The notes beneath the pieces are model-generated. The model saw only the letters and a list, made by a program, of their open reading frames with translations. It was not told where the DNA came from and made no database searches. From contig CAMPCG010000178.1 of assembly GCA_946644025.1 (NCBI GenBank), positions 1 to 6,306 on the forward strand: 6,306 nucleotides of DNA, in the 5' to 3' direction. This document shows positions 1-6,306 of the stretch, piece by piece (the first letter of the stretch is position 1; every line of letters starts with the position of its first letter). The stretch comes from an uncultured Prevotellaceae bacterium. GTDB taxonomy: Bacteria > Bacteroidota > Bacteroidia > Bacteroidales > Bacteroidaceae. A program made the translations under genes and the position numbers.

Positions 1-1678
1 TGATGGCGTCGTCGCTGACGTCGCCACGGCTGCTGAACGGCTCCTCGGCCTTTACCTCCGGGCTGAAGTCGCCGCTATGGCCCCCTTGCTGGCGATAGTG
101 CAGCGCCGAGAGTCCGCGGTAGAGGGTGGTCTGGGTGCCGCTGAGGGTGCCGTCGGCCGAAAGACGGGCATCGACGACGGTGCTGGTCTCCCGCTTCGAC
201 ACCTTCTGCAGGTTCACCCACTGGCTCTGACGGTTCTTCAGCACCATACGGGCCTTCTCTACCAGCAGCACCTCGGGCAGGGTGTTCAGCCAGCCGTCCT
301 TGCCCGAAGCGTCGAGATAGATGTTGCCACCCGACGGCATGACGACGCCCACGATGAAGGTAGAGAGCTTGAGCAGCGAAGGGAAGTTATAGGGCAGTTG
401 CCCCAGGTCGCGCGTTCGCAGCACCACGGGGGCTGCCGTCAGCCCTGCGTCGTGGAGCGACTGGATGAGCAGCAGGTTGATGTCGGCATTGGAGCCCTCG
501 CCCTTCTGCAGCGTCTCGGCGGTCGGCGCGGGGCTCAGCTCGTACTTGCCGTTCCACTTCACTCGACTCGTCACCAGCCTATAGACCGCGGCCACACGCT
601 CACGCAGGTCGGCAATGGCCCCGGCCTCCTTCAGCTCGTCGGCCAGGGGGCTGTGGTCGTTCAGGTGGTTGCCCAGGTCGTCGGAGCCGAGAATCATCTC
701 GTCTACCTGCTCCCAGGTCTTAGCGAAGTCCATCTGGTTCATGCCCCGCAGCCGGTACTCCTTCAGCTCGGCAGTGATGCCGGCGCAGTAGTCCTGCAGG
801 TTCCACACGTAGTCATCCTTGGCAAGGCCCTTCAGGTCGCGGCCCTCGTAGACGTAGTGGTTGGTATTGACATACATGGGGTTGGTCAGCGGGTCGCTCT
901 CCACCTTATATTGCAGCGTGCCCACGGTGCAGGTGTAGGTCAGGCGCTGTATGCCGTGGTCCTCGATGTTGAATATCAGGTAGTTGGGAATGTTCATGTC
1001 CAGCTTGGCATAGACCACGGGAATCTCGCACTGGGCATACCAGTCGCGCAGCTGCCAGAACAGCTGACTATGAATTTTGTATTCGTACTCGATGACCGTG
1101 CCTACCCTGACGTCGGGCACGGTGAACTCTACAACGTAGTTCTGGTCGTCCAGCTTCGTGGTCTTGATGTCACTTTTCTTGAGCGACGTCTTCTTCACCT
1201 TGCCGCCCTCCAGGTTGAAGGCTGTGGCCTTGATGCCCTCCACGCTCTCGTCGCCGTCGGTGCCGAAGACGCCGTCGGACATGGAGCCGTCCTGCTCCAT
1301 GAAGGCCGAGCTGCCGCTCTTGGCATCCATCGGAATGGTCATGAACGAGCTTCTCAGACCCATGATGTTGTTGCCCACGGTCATGTTCTTCTGATAGTGT
1401 ACGGCGACCTTGGCAAATCGGGCGCCGCCAGGCTTGAGCACCTTCAGCCGCACCTTCTCATGGTAGTCCACCAGATAGCTGATGGTCTGCACGGTGTAGG
1501 TCACATCGGTCAGCCGGCAGAGCACCACGGCCTCGGCATCGGGTTCGGCCGCGTAGACCGTCATCTGCAGCTCTTCCTGCGTGGGCTTGCCAAACTTCAT
1601 GTTAGGTTGCTCCTGAGCCGAAGCTATCGATGGCAAAACCGAAAAAAGAATAGCCAGAACAAATGCTTCCAATTTCAT
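1..1678 (-). CDS. Exported DUF3857 / transglutaminase-like protein (3' partial)
   Basis: The reading frame opens at ATG 1676-1678 (minus strand) and stays open for 559 codons to the left edge, so the C-terminus is missing. Residues 1-21 form a signal peptide (hydrophobic core F6-L15, likely cut after A19-S20-A21), so the protein should be periplasmic or outer-membrane associated. Residues about 57-235 match a DUF3857 domain, with the hallmark stretch FTVPDVRVGTVIEYEY at 185-200 and DW plus IP at 212-220. About 350-460 is a transglutaminase-like core: GEGSNADIN at 393-401, TFIVGV from T440, and LDAS containing D456. By family pattern the catalytic Cys aligns with N397 and the His with T440; only the Asp is kept, so it is probably not a protease or transglutaminase. 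Related Bacteroidota proteins usually run to roughly 650 residues and end in a DUF3858-type domain, expected outside the window. Function is unknown. It has its own promoter and is divergent from the next gene. Confidence 0.88.
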   Translation of the reverse strand, partial: MKLEAFVLAILFSVLPSIASAQEQPNMKFGKPTQEELQMTVYAAEPDAEAVVLCRLTDVTYTVQTISYLVDYHEKVRLKVLKPGGARFAKVAVHYQKNMTVGNNIMGLRSSFMTIPMDAKSGSSAFMEQDGSMSDGVFGTDGDESVEGIKATAFNLEGGKVKKTSLKKSDIKTTKLDDQNYVVEFTVPDVRVGTVIEYEYKIHSQLFWQLRDWYAQCEIPVVYAKLDMNIPNYLIFNIEDHGIQRLTYTCTVGTLQYKVESDPLTNPMYVNTNHYVYEGRDLKGLAKDDYVWNLQDYCAGITAELKEYRLRGMNQMDFAKTWEQVDEMILGSDDLGNHLNDHSPLADELKEAGAIADLRERVAAVYRLVTSRVKWNGKYELSPAPTAETLQKGEGSNADINLLLIQSLHDAGLTAAPVVLRTRDLGQLPYNFPSLLKLSTFIVGVVMPSGGNIYLDASGKDGWLNTLPEVLLVEKARMVLKNRQSQWVNLQKVSKRETSTVVDARLSADGTLSGTQTTLYRGLSALHYRQQGGHSGDFSPEVKAEEPFSSRGDVSDDAI

Positions 1679-1711
1679 GTTACGGATGATAAAATGATAA
1701 TAATCTGGATG

Positions 1712-1719
1712 CAAAGGTA
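1712..1719 (-). promoter_or_regulatory. Bacteroidota -7 promoter element for the DUF3857 gene
   Basis: Read on the minus strand this is TACCTTTG, a perfect match to the Bacteroidota -7 consensus TAnnTTTG. It lies 33 bp before the ATG at 1678, giving a short leader of about 30 nt. The -33 element is weak: at the expected distance there is only TTAG (about 1741-1744) instead of TTTG, which suggests a weaker or activator-dependent promoter. No Shine-Dalgarno sequence is visible in the leader, as is usual in this phylum. Confidence 0.65.
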
Positions 1720-1750
1720 ACAATAAATAATGATATTAGCCTAATTTACA

Positions 1751-1773
1751 CGACTTTTTGCACTTAAAAGTCG
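1751..1773. repeat. 8-bp perfect inverted repeat between divergent promoters
   Basis: CGACTTTT at 1751-1758 is mirrored by AAAAGTCG at 1766-1773, with a 7-nt spacer. It sits just upstream of the plus-strand -33 element (1781) and just upstream of the weak minus-strand -33 position (about 1741), so a protein bound there could affect both promoters. On the plus strand the repeat is followed by CTTTTTC, so it also resembles an intrinsic terminator, but no plus-strand gene ends here. Operator function is inferred from position and symmetry only. Confidence 0.5.
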
Positions 1774-1780
1774 CTTTTTC

Positions 1781-1811
1781 TTTGTCAGTAAAATAATTAT
1801 TCGTACTTTTG
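1781..1811 (+). promoter_or_regulatory. Bacteroidota-type promoter (-33 / -7) for the outer-membrane protein gene
   Basis: TTTG at 1781-1784 and TACTTTTG at 1804-1811 match the -33 and -7 elements recognised by the primary sigma factor of Bacteroidota, with a 19-nt spacer, which is in the usual range. Transcription should start near 1815, leaving a leader of about 45 nt before the gene at 1861. This is the only complete plus-strand promoter I found, so it may also serve the receptor operon by read-through. Confidence 0.8.
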
Positions 1812-1860
1812 CCAAAGAAATTAAACATTTTAACCCAGTTATAAACCAAAAAGAATGATT

Positions 1861-2370
1861 ATGAAAAAGTATTTTGCTATCCTGATGATGATGCTCGTCG
1901 GCACTACGGCCACCTTTGCCGAAGAGGGCGACAAGTGGGCCGGTATAAACCTCAACTACGGTGTGCATAGCAAGTTCAAGAACTTCGGTATCGGCGGTAA
2001 GTTCCAGTATGAGATTAAGCCCAACCTGCGTTTGGAGGCAGCTGCCAACTACTTCTTTAAGAAGAAGGTGAGTGAAGAATATGGCGACTACAATGCCTCG
2101 CAGTGGGACGTCAACGTCAATGCCCAGTACCTCATCCACATTGCCGACAGGATGAATGTCTACCCCATCATCGGTCCGTCCATCATGACCTACAAGGTGG
2201 GCGACAACATCGTCGGAACCGGCTACCACACCCGCTTCGGCGTGAACATCGGTGCCGGATGGGAGTATGAGGTGAACGACGAGATCAAGCTAAACTTCGA
2301 CTTCAAGTACCAATACCTGAAGGACATCGACCGCCCCGTCTTCGCCATCGGTGCCTGCTACAAACTGTAG
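1861..2370 (+). CDS. Small outer-membrane beta-barrel protein (8-stranded, porin-family-like)
   Basis: The 169-residue protein starts with a signal peptide (MKK then hydrophobic Y4-T18, likely cut after A20). The mature part alternates polar and hydrophobic residues in about eight stretches: around 26-35, 42-52, 56-66, 81-91, 99-109, 124-138, 142-153 and 158-169. This, the size and the C-terminal strand ending YKL fit the small 8-stranded barrels of the OmpA-transmembrane/OmpX type (outer membrane beta-barrel domain); no OmpA-like peptidoglycan-binding domain follows. An in-frame ATG at 1855 would add only Met-Ile; I chose 1861 because it gives a standard MKK signal peptide and leaves the A-rich AAAAAGAA stretch at a better ribosome-binding distance. 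A strong promoter lies upstream and a hairpin after the stop. The specific role is unknown: structural, adhesion or a partner of the downstream receptor are all possible. Confidence 0.87.
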   Translation: MKKYFAILMMMLVGTTATFAEEGDKWAGINLNYGVHSKFKNFGIGGKFQYEIKPNLRLEAAANYFFKKKVSEEYGDYNASQWDVNVNAQYLIHIADRMNVYPIIGPSIMTYKVGDNIVGTGYHTRFGVNIGAGWEYEVNDEIKLNFDFKYQYLKDIDRPVFAIGACYKL

Positions 2371-2391
2371 CCACAAACTTTACAGAGATTG

Positions 2392-2429
2392 TTGCGGAAG
2401 TCCTCCGATGGGCTTTTCCGCAGGGTTTT
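2392..2429 (+). terminator. Terminator-like hairpin between the barrel gene and the TonB receptor gene
   Basis: TGCGGAA (2393-2399) pairs with TTCCGCA (2416-2422). Inside it GTCC (2400-2403) pairs with GGGC (2410-2413, one G-T pair) around loop TCCGAT, leaving a TT bulge at 2414-2415. GGGTTTT follows (2423-2429), a short U-tract as in an intrinsic terminator. It begins 22 nt after the barrel gene stop. It ends only 14 nt before the receptor start codon, leaving no room for a promoter between hairpin and receptor, so it may be leaky or act as an attenuator. Confidence 0.6.
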
Positions 2430-2443
2430 AAGACATCGTCTGA

Positions 2444-5400
2444 TTGAGATTCTGTAAGTACATACTTTTACTCTTGCTTTATAGCATAGCCCTGGCCCTC
2501 CATGCCGACGACAAGCCGGGGAGGGCCAGTGCGCTTTATGAGTTGCGGGGCATCGTGCTCGACGCCGACACCCAGCAGCCTATAGAGTTCGCCTCGGTGC
2601 TGCTCGCCGAGAGCGGACTGTGGGCCATCACGGGAGAGAAGGGAGAATTCAACGTCAAGGGTGTGCCAAGAGGAAAGAACACGCTCACCATTCAGTGCCT
2701 GGGCTACCAGAAACGCTCATGGCCGCTGAACGTGGAGCGCGACATTGACAACCTGACGTTCCGACTGCACACCAACAACCTGAAGCTCGACGAGGTGACC
2801 GTCACGGCAAGACGCAAGCAGGACGAGGCCACCACCAGCTACACCATCGACCGCACCACACTCGACCAGCAGCAAATCATCAATATCTCCGACATCAGTA
2901 CCCTGCTGCCCGGCGGCAAGACCGTCAACCCCTCGCTGATGAACGACACGCGCATGGCCCTGCGCAGCAGTGCGCTGGAGAAGGGCAACGCCAGCTTCGG
3001 AACAGCCATAGAGGTGGACGGGCTGCGGCTGGACAACAACGCCGCCAGCGGAGAGACGACGGGCGCATCGACACGCACCGTCAGCGCCAGCAACGTGGAG
3101 AGCGTAGAGGTGGTAACAGGCATACCGTCAGTTGAATATGGCGACTTGAGTAACGGAATCGTAAAAGTGCAGACCCGGCGCGGAAAGTCGCCCTTTATCG
3201 TCGAGGGAAGCCTTAACCAGCATACCCGCCAGGTGGCCGTGAGCAAGGGGTTCGACCTGGGCCGACGGGAGGGTGTGCTCAACGCTTCGGCGGAACATGC
3301 CCGCTCGTTTGCCGATGCCGCCTCGCCCCACACTGCCTACCAGCGCAACAGCCTCTCGCTGCACTACATGAACGTGTTCTTCAAACAGGCCATGCCGCTG
3401 ACGCTCAACGTAGGACTTAAAGGCAACGTCGGCGGCTACGACAGTGAGGCCGACCCCGACGAGCAGCTGGACGACTACACCAAGACACGCGACAACGCCC
3501 TGCGTTCAACGCTCGACCTGCAGTGGCTGCTTAACCGTCCGTGGCTCACCAACTTACAGCTTTCGGCTTCATTCTCCTATCAAGACCGGAAGCAGGAGAC
3601 TTACGCCCACACCAGCAGCGCCTCTACACAGCCCTACATCCACGCCATGGAGCAGGGCTACAACATGGCCACTCCTCACCATGCAGCCACCATTTCCTCC
3701 CCGTCAGAGGAGGGCATCATCCTCGGCCCTACCGGCTATTGGTACGTGCGCAGCTACCACGACTCCAAGCCGCTGTCATGGAGCGCAAAGCTCAAGGCCG
3801 ACTGCAACCGCCGCTTTGGCCGAGTGACCAACCGCCTTGCAGCAGGAGTCCAATACCAGGCCAGCCGCAACAACGGGCGCGGCACCTACTACGAAGACAT
3901 TGCCCTGGCCCCCACCTGGCGCGAATACCGGCTCGACGAGCTGCCCGCCATGCACAACCTTGCTTTCTACGCCGAGGACAAGGTCATCATTCCCCTCGCC
4001 CGGCAACACGCTCGCACCACTTCACTGGAGCTCACCGCCGGACTGCGCGACGACATCACCATGATCAGCGGCTCCAGCTATGGCACGGCGAGCAGTCTGT
4101 CGCCACGCTTTAACAGCCGCCTTGTCTTCTGGCGCTCACAGCGCAAACGCTGGGTGAGCGACCTGGAGATACACGCCGGATGGGGCAAGAGCGTCAAGCT
4201 GCCGTCGTTTCAGGTGCTCTACCCCTCGCCGGCCTACAGCGACCTGCTCGCCTTCGCCTCGACGTCGACCGCCGACAACGTCTCCTACTATGCCTACCAC
4301 ACTTACCCCTCAAAGGCCCAATACAATCCCGGGCTGCAGTGGCAGTACACTCACCAATGGGACCTCGGTATCGAGTTTACCGTTAAAGGTACGCGCGTGA
4401 GTCTTTCGGCCTTCCACCACAAGACCCACAACTCGTACATGGCCACCAAGACCTACACGCCCTTCGCCTACCGCTACACCAACCAGACCGCTGCACAGCA
4501 AAGCGGCATACCCGTGGCCAACCGCGTGTTCGGCATAGACCACGAGACGGGGACGGTCACCGTGAGCGACGCTTTCGGCGTCCTTCCCCCCAAGGAACTG
4601 CCCTACACCGACAAGCACACCTACGTATTGAACCAACACTACATAAACGCCACTCCACTAAGCCGTTATGGACTGGAATGGACCGTAGACTTCGCCCGGA
4701 TAAAGGCGCTGCGCACCCAGCTGCGACTGGACGGCAACTACTATTACTACAAGAGCACCGACGACACCTTCTTCGCCGACGTGCCGATGGGCATCAGCAA
4801 CGTGACGAGCAGCGGACAGCCGTTCCAGTACATAGGCTACTACCGGGGCACGAGCGTTACCTCGGCCGGCAGCAGCGCGTCGGCATCGGTGAGCAACGGA
4901 GCACTGCAGAAACAGCTGAACCTCAACGCCACCATCACCACCCACATTCCCCGCATACGACTCATCGTGGCCCTGCGGCTGGAGACGACGCTCTACAGTT
5001 TCCGACGTTCGCTGAGTCAGCAGGCCGACGGCTCGGCTCGCGGCTTCATGCTTGACGACACTGACGGGACAGACCCCGTGTCGGCCCTCTACACAGGCGC
5101 CCCCTACGACGGCGTGACCGAGAACAAGTTCGTGGTGGTCTACCCCGAGTATTACTCCACGTGGGAGAAACCCTCGGAGCTGATTCCCTTTGCCGAGGCC
5201 TTCCTGGCCGCGAAGGAGGGCGACCAGAAGCTCTACAACGACCTGTCGCAGCTCATCGTGCGCTCGAACTACGCCTACACCATGAATCCCAACCGCCTCT
5301 CGGCCTACTACTCGGCCAACATCAGCGTGACGAAGGAGATAGGCGACCACATCAGCCTCTCGTTCTACGCCAACAACTTCTTCAACAACATGCGGCAGGT

Positions 5401-5494
5401 GCACTCCTCGCAGACCGACCTCTACACCTCGCTCTTCGGCAGCTCATACATACCCAGCTACTATTACGGACTATCGCTGAGACTGAAGTTATGA
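2444..5494 (+). CDS. TonB-dependent outer-membrane receptor with carboxypeptidase-regulatory-like N-terminal domain
   Basis: The 1016-residue product should sit in the outer membrane and import a ligand using energy from TonB-ExbBD. In order: signal peptide 1-21 (core Y6-L19, cut after HA before DD); carboxypeptidase-regulatory-like beta sandwich about 34-113 (LRGIVLDAD, then TGEKGEFNVKGVPRG); a possible TonB box DEVTVTA at 116-122; plug domain about 127-247, with EVDGLRLDN and the ending VEVVTGIPSVEYGDLSNGIV; then a long barrel, ending in a typical last strand YYYGLSLRLKL. The start is TTG at 2444: the codon before it is an in-frame TGA, no in-frame ATG precedes the plug, and only this start keeps the signal peptide. 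The overall form fits non-sugar or unclassified receptors rather than a clear SusC, and no SusD-like gene follows. The stop overlaps the next ATG (ATGA), indicating translational coupling. The ligand is unknown; metal chelates, peptides or glycans are possible. Confidence 0.93.
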   Translation: MRFCKYILLLLLYSIALALHADDKPGRASALYELRGIVLDADTQQPIEFASVLLAESGLWAITGEKGEFNVKGVPRGKNTLTIQCLGYQKRSWPLNVERDIDNLTFRLHTNNLKLDEVTVTARRKQDEATTSYTIDRTTLDQQQIINISDISTLLPGGKTVNPSLMNDTRMALRSSALEKGNASFGTAIEVDGLRLDNNAASGETTGASTRTVSASNVESVEVVTGIPSVEYGDLSNGIVKVQTRRGKSPFIVEGSLNQHTRQVAVSKGFDLGRREGVLNASAEHARSFADAASPHTAYQRNSLSLHYMNVFFKQAMPLTLNVGLKGNVGGYDSEADPDEQLDDYTKTRDNALRSTLDLQWLLNRPWLTNLQLSASFSYQDRKQETYAHTSSASTQPYIHAMEQGYNMATPHHAATISSPSEEGIILGPTGYWYVRSYHDSKPLSWSAKLKADCNRRFGRVTNRLAAGVQYQASRNNGRGTYYEDIALAPTWREYRLDELPAMHNLAFYAEDKVIIPLARQHARTTSLELTAGLRDDITMISGSSYGTASSLSPRFNSRLVFWRSQRKRWVSDLEIHAGWGKSVKLPSFQVLYPSPAYSDLLAFASTSTADNVSYYAYHTYPSKAQYNPGLQWQYTHQWDLGIEFTVKGTRVSLSAFHHKTHNSYMATKTYTPFAYRYTNQTAAQQSGIPVANRVFGIDHETGTVTVSDAFGVLPPKELPYTDKHTYVLNQHYINATPLSRYGLEWTVDFARIKALRTQLRLDGNYYYYKSTDDTFFADVPMGISNVTSSGQPFQYIGYYRGTSVTSAGSSASASVSNGALQKQLNLNATITTHIPRIRLIVALRLETTLYSFRRSLSQQADGSARGFMLDDTDGTDPVSALYTGAPYDGVTENKFVVVYPEYYSTWEKPSELIPFAEAFLAAKEGDQKLYNDLSQLIVRSNYAYTMNPNRLSAYYSANISVTKEIGDHISLSFYANNFFNNMRQVHSSQTDLYTSLFGSSYIPSYYYGLSLRLKL

Positions 5495-5877
5495 AACGAT
5501 TGCTATATATAATAATAGGTATAGGACTGACGCAAGCGTGCCAGTACGACGAGAGTCTCGACGTATGCACGCTCACCGTGCGGCTGGTCTATCCCGAGAA
5601 CACCATCGAGCCTTACGCCGGGGCACGGGTGGAGCTGAAAGCCATCGGCCACAACGCCGTGTTCGTGGACTCGACCGACGCCAGCGGCACCGCCCGCTTC
5701 ACCGTAACGCCTGGCATCTACGAGGCCAGCAGCACGTCACAGTTCCTCGACAGCACGACGGCTACCTGGTGGCGATACAACTTCAACGGCGTGAAAAGCA
5801 TGATTATCGTCTCGCCCGACAGCACGAACCACACCGACATCACACTGAAATCATCAAGGAAACGAGTTATACATTAA
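5491..5877 (+). CDS. Small lipoprotein with Ig/transthyretin-like domain, resembling the N-terminal half of DUF4876 proteins
   Basis: The 128-residue product begins MKRLL, has a hydrophobic core Y6-L13 and a lipobox-like LTQAC with Cys17 as the lipidated residue; the lipobox is not classical but acceptable for Bacteroidota. CQYDES follows, and acidic residues at +3/+4 resemble the lipoprotein export signal that sends Bacteroidota lipoproteins to the cell surface. Residues about 27-80 look like a carboxypeptidase-regulatory/transthyretin-like sandwich (TLTVRL, then GARVELKA, then TDASGTARFTV, then PGIYEAS). The tail has WWRYNFNG at 93-100 and TLKSSRK at 118-124. DUF4876 lipoproteins commonly begin with such a domain, and the DUF4876 part here lies in the next gene. 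The ATG overlaps the receptor stop by ATGA, and 12 nt separate it from the next gene, so the three genes should be co-transcribed. Probable role: surface partner of the receptor (inference). Confidence 0.85.
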   Translation: MKRLLYIIIGIGLTQACQYDESLDVCTLTVRLVYPENTIEPYAGARVELKAIGHNAVFVDSTDASGTARFTVTPGIYEASSTSQFLDSTTATWWRYNFNGVKSMIIVSPDSTNHTDITLKSSRKRVIH

Positions 5878-5889
5878 GACAAAGAAGCT

Positions 5890-6306
5890 ATGAAACAGAA
5901 TCTGAAGCTCATTATTTGTAGCATACTGCTCACCCTCCCTGCCACGGCGCAGACCGACCAGAATGTGGACCAGCTCATCATCAAGGAAGTGTACTGCGGC
6001 GGCTGCCCGAAGGACGAGGGCAGCGATTTCTTCCACATGGACAAGGGCATCGTGCTCTACAACAACTGTCCGGAGCGCATCGTGGCCACGAACCTCTGCA
6101 TCGGAATGGCCACGCCCTACAATGCAGAGGCCAACAGCATCGGCAGCATCTACGACAAGGACGGACAGCTGGTCTATGAGGACGAGGGATTCATCCCCGC
6201 GCAGAACGGCATCTGGTATTTCCCCGCCACGCTCGAAATTGAGCCTTTCAGCAAGGTGGTGGTCAACGTTCACGGAGCCATCGACAACACCAAGACCTAC
6301 TCACAG
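5890..6306 (+). CDS. Exported DUF4876-type protein (3' partial)
   Basis: The frame opens at ATG 5890, after the A-rich AAAGAAG, and remains open for 139 codons to the right edge. Residues 1-20 form a signal peptide (core L7-L16, likely cut at ATA before Q21), so it is exported but not an obvious lipoprotein: Cys10 lies too early inside the hydrophobic core. The mature part begins with DQLIIKEVYCGGC at 27-39, then GIVLYNNCPERIVATNLCIG at 53-72 and GIWYFPA later. The IKE-(I/V)-Y start and the (Y/L)YNN segment are the pattern I recognise from DUF4876 proteins encoded beside TonB receptors in Bacteroidales. Four cysteines (36, 39, 60, 70), including a CxxC, could form disulfides or bind a metal. 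The function of DUF4876 is not established; an accessory or ligand-binding role for the receptor is inferred from the operon. The assignment rests on remembered motifs, so other exported beta-sandwich families remain possible. Confidence 0.8.
   Translation, partial: MKQNLKLIICSILLTLPATAQTDQNVDQLIIKEVYCGGCPKDEGSDFFHMDKGIVLYNNCPERIVATNLCIGMATPYNAEANSIGSIYDKDGQLVYEDEGFIPAQNGIWYFPATLEIEPFSKVVVNVHGAIDNTKTYSQ

Noticed and set aside
77..1720. 547-codon open frame on the plus strand
   Set aside because: It is codon-for-codon antisense to the DUF3857 gene; its product is His/Val/Leu-rich with no domain pattern, while the minus strand gives a signal peptide and recognisable family motifs.
1741..2229. 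162-codon minus-strand frame across the barrel gene and its promoter
   Set aside because: Antisense shadow of the beta-barrel gene; it ends inside the regulatory region and shows no sensible protein pattern.
2408..2431. ATG at 2408 as an upstream start for the TonB receptor
   Set aside because: It is in the same frame but meets TAA at 2429-2431 after seven codons, lies in the hairpin, and a second stop (TGA 2441-2443) follows.
3444..4113. Alternative plus-strand frames at 3444-3827, 3541-4113 and 3837-4064
   Set aside because: Out-of-frame reads of the receptor barrel, rich in Pro/Thr/Arg/His, with no export signal or domain.
4658..5404. 248-codon minus-strand open frame, and other minus frames at 2839-3333, 3128-3364, 3776-4009 and 4310-4639
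   Set aside because: All lie inside the TonB receptor gene and have low-complexity compositions typical of antisense to GC-rich codons.
5161..5490. Possible longer start for the lipoprotein gene at 5161
   Set aside because: It would overlap the receptor gene by over 300 bp and bury the signal peptide; the ATG at 5491 gives an N-terminal signal with lipobox and an ATGA junction.
5538..5921. Plus-strand 127-codon frame spanning the end of the lipoprotein gene and the next start
   Set aside because: Out of frame with both real genes, and its product is Arg/His-rich with no export signal or domain pattern.

Overview
The window looks like a chromosomal segment from a Bacteroidota bacterium, most likely of the order Bacteroidales (a Prevotella- or Bacteroides-like genome; the genus is a guess). 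Four things point there: AT-rich intergenic DNA with TTTG / TAnnTTTG promoters, A-rich leaders instead of strong Shine-Dalgarno sites, a TonB-dependent receptor with an N-terminal carboxypeptidase-regulatory-like domain, and DUF3857 and DUF4876 family proteins. Coding DNA is rich in G+C at third positions, which explains the many long antisense shadow ORFs.

Layout: (1) 1-1678, minus strand: an exported DUF3857 / transglutaminase-like protein, N-terminal 559 residues only, running off the left edge; its transglutaminase-like core appears to lack the catalytic Cys and His. (2) 1679-1860: a divergent intergenic region with a minus-strand -7 element, a complete plus-strand promoter, and between them an 8-bp perfect inverted repeat that could be an operator. 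(3) 1861-2370, plus: a small 8-strand outer-membrane beta-barrel protein. (4) 2392-2429: a terminator-like hairpin. (5) 2444-5494, plus: a 1016-residue TonB-dependent receptor with a TTG start directly after an in-frame TGA. (6) 5491-5877, plus: a small lipoprotein overlapping the receptor stop by ATGA. (7) 5890-6306, plus: an exported DUF4876-type protein, cut by the right edge.

The last three genes form a tight operon. The receptor should import a ligand across the outer membrane using TonB energy. The lipoprotein has acidic residues just after its lipid-anchored Cys, as in surface-exposed Bacteroidota lipoproteins, and an Ig/transthyretin-like sandwich domain. The next protein carries the DUF4876-type domain. 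My main inference is that the lipoprotein and the exported protein correspond to the two halves of a typical DUF4876 lipoprotein, here made as two separately exported proteins and probably serving as accessory or ligand-capture partners of the receptor. The ligand cannot be told from sequence; no SusD-like gene is present in the window. No RNA genes, insertion sequences or CRISPR arrays were seen.
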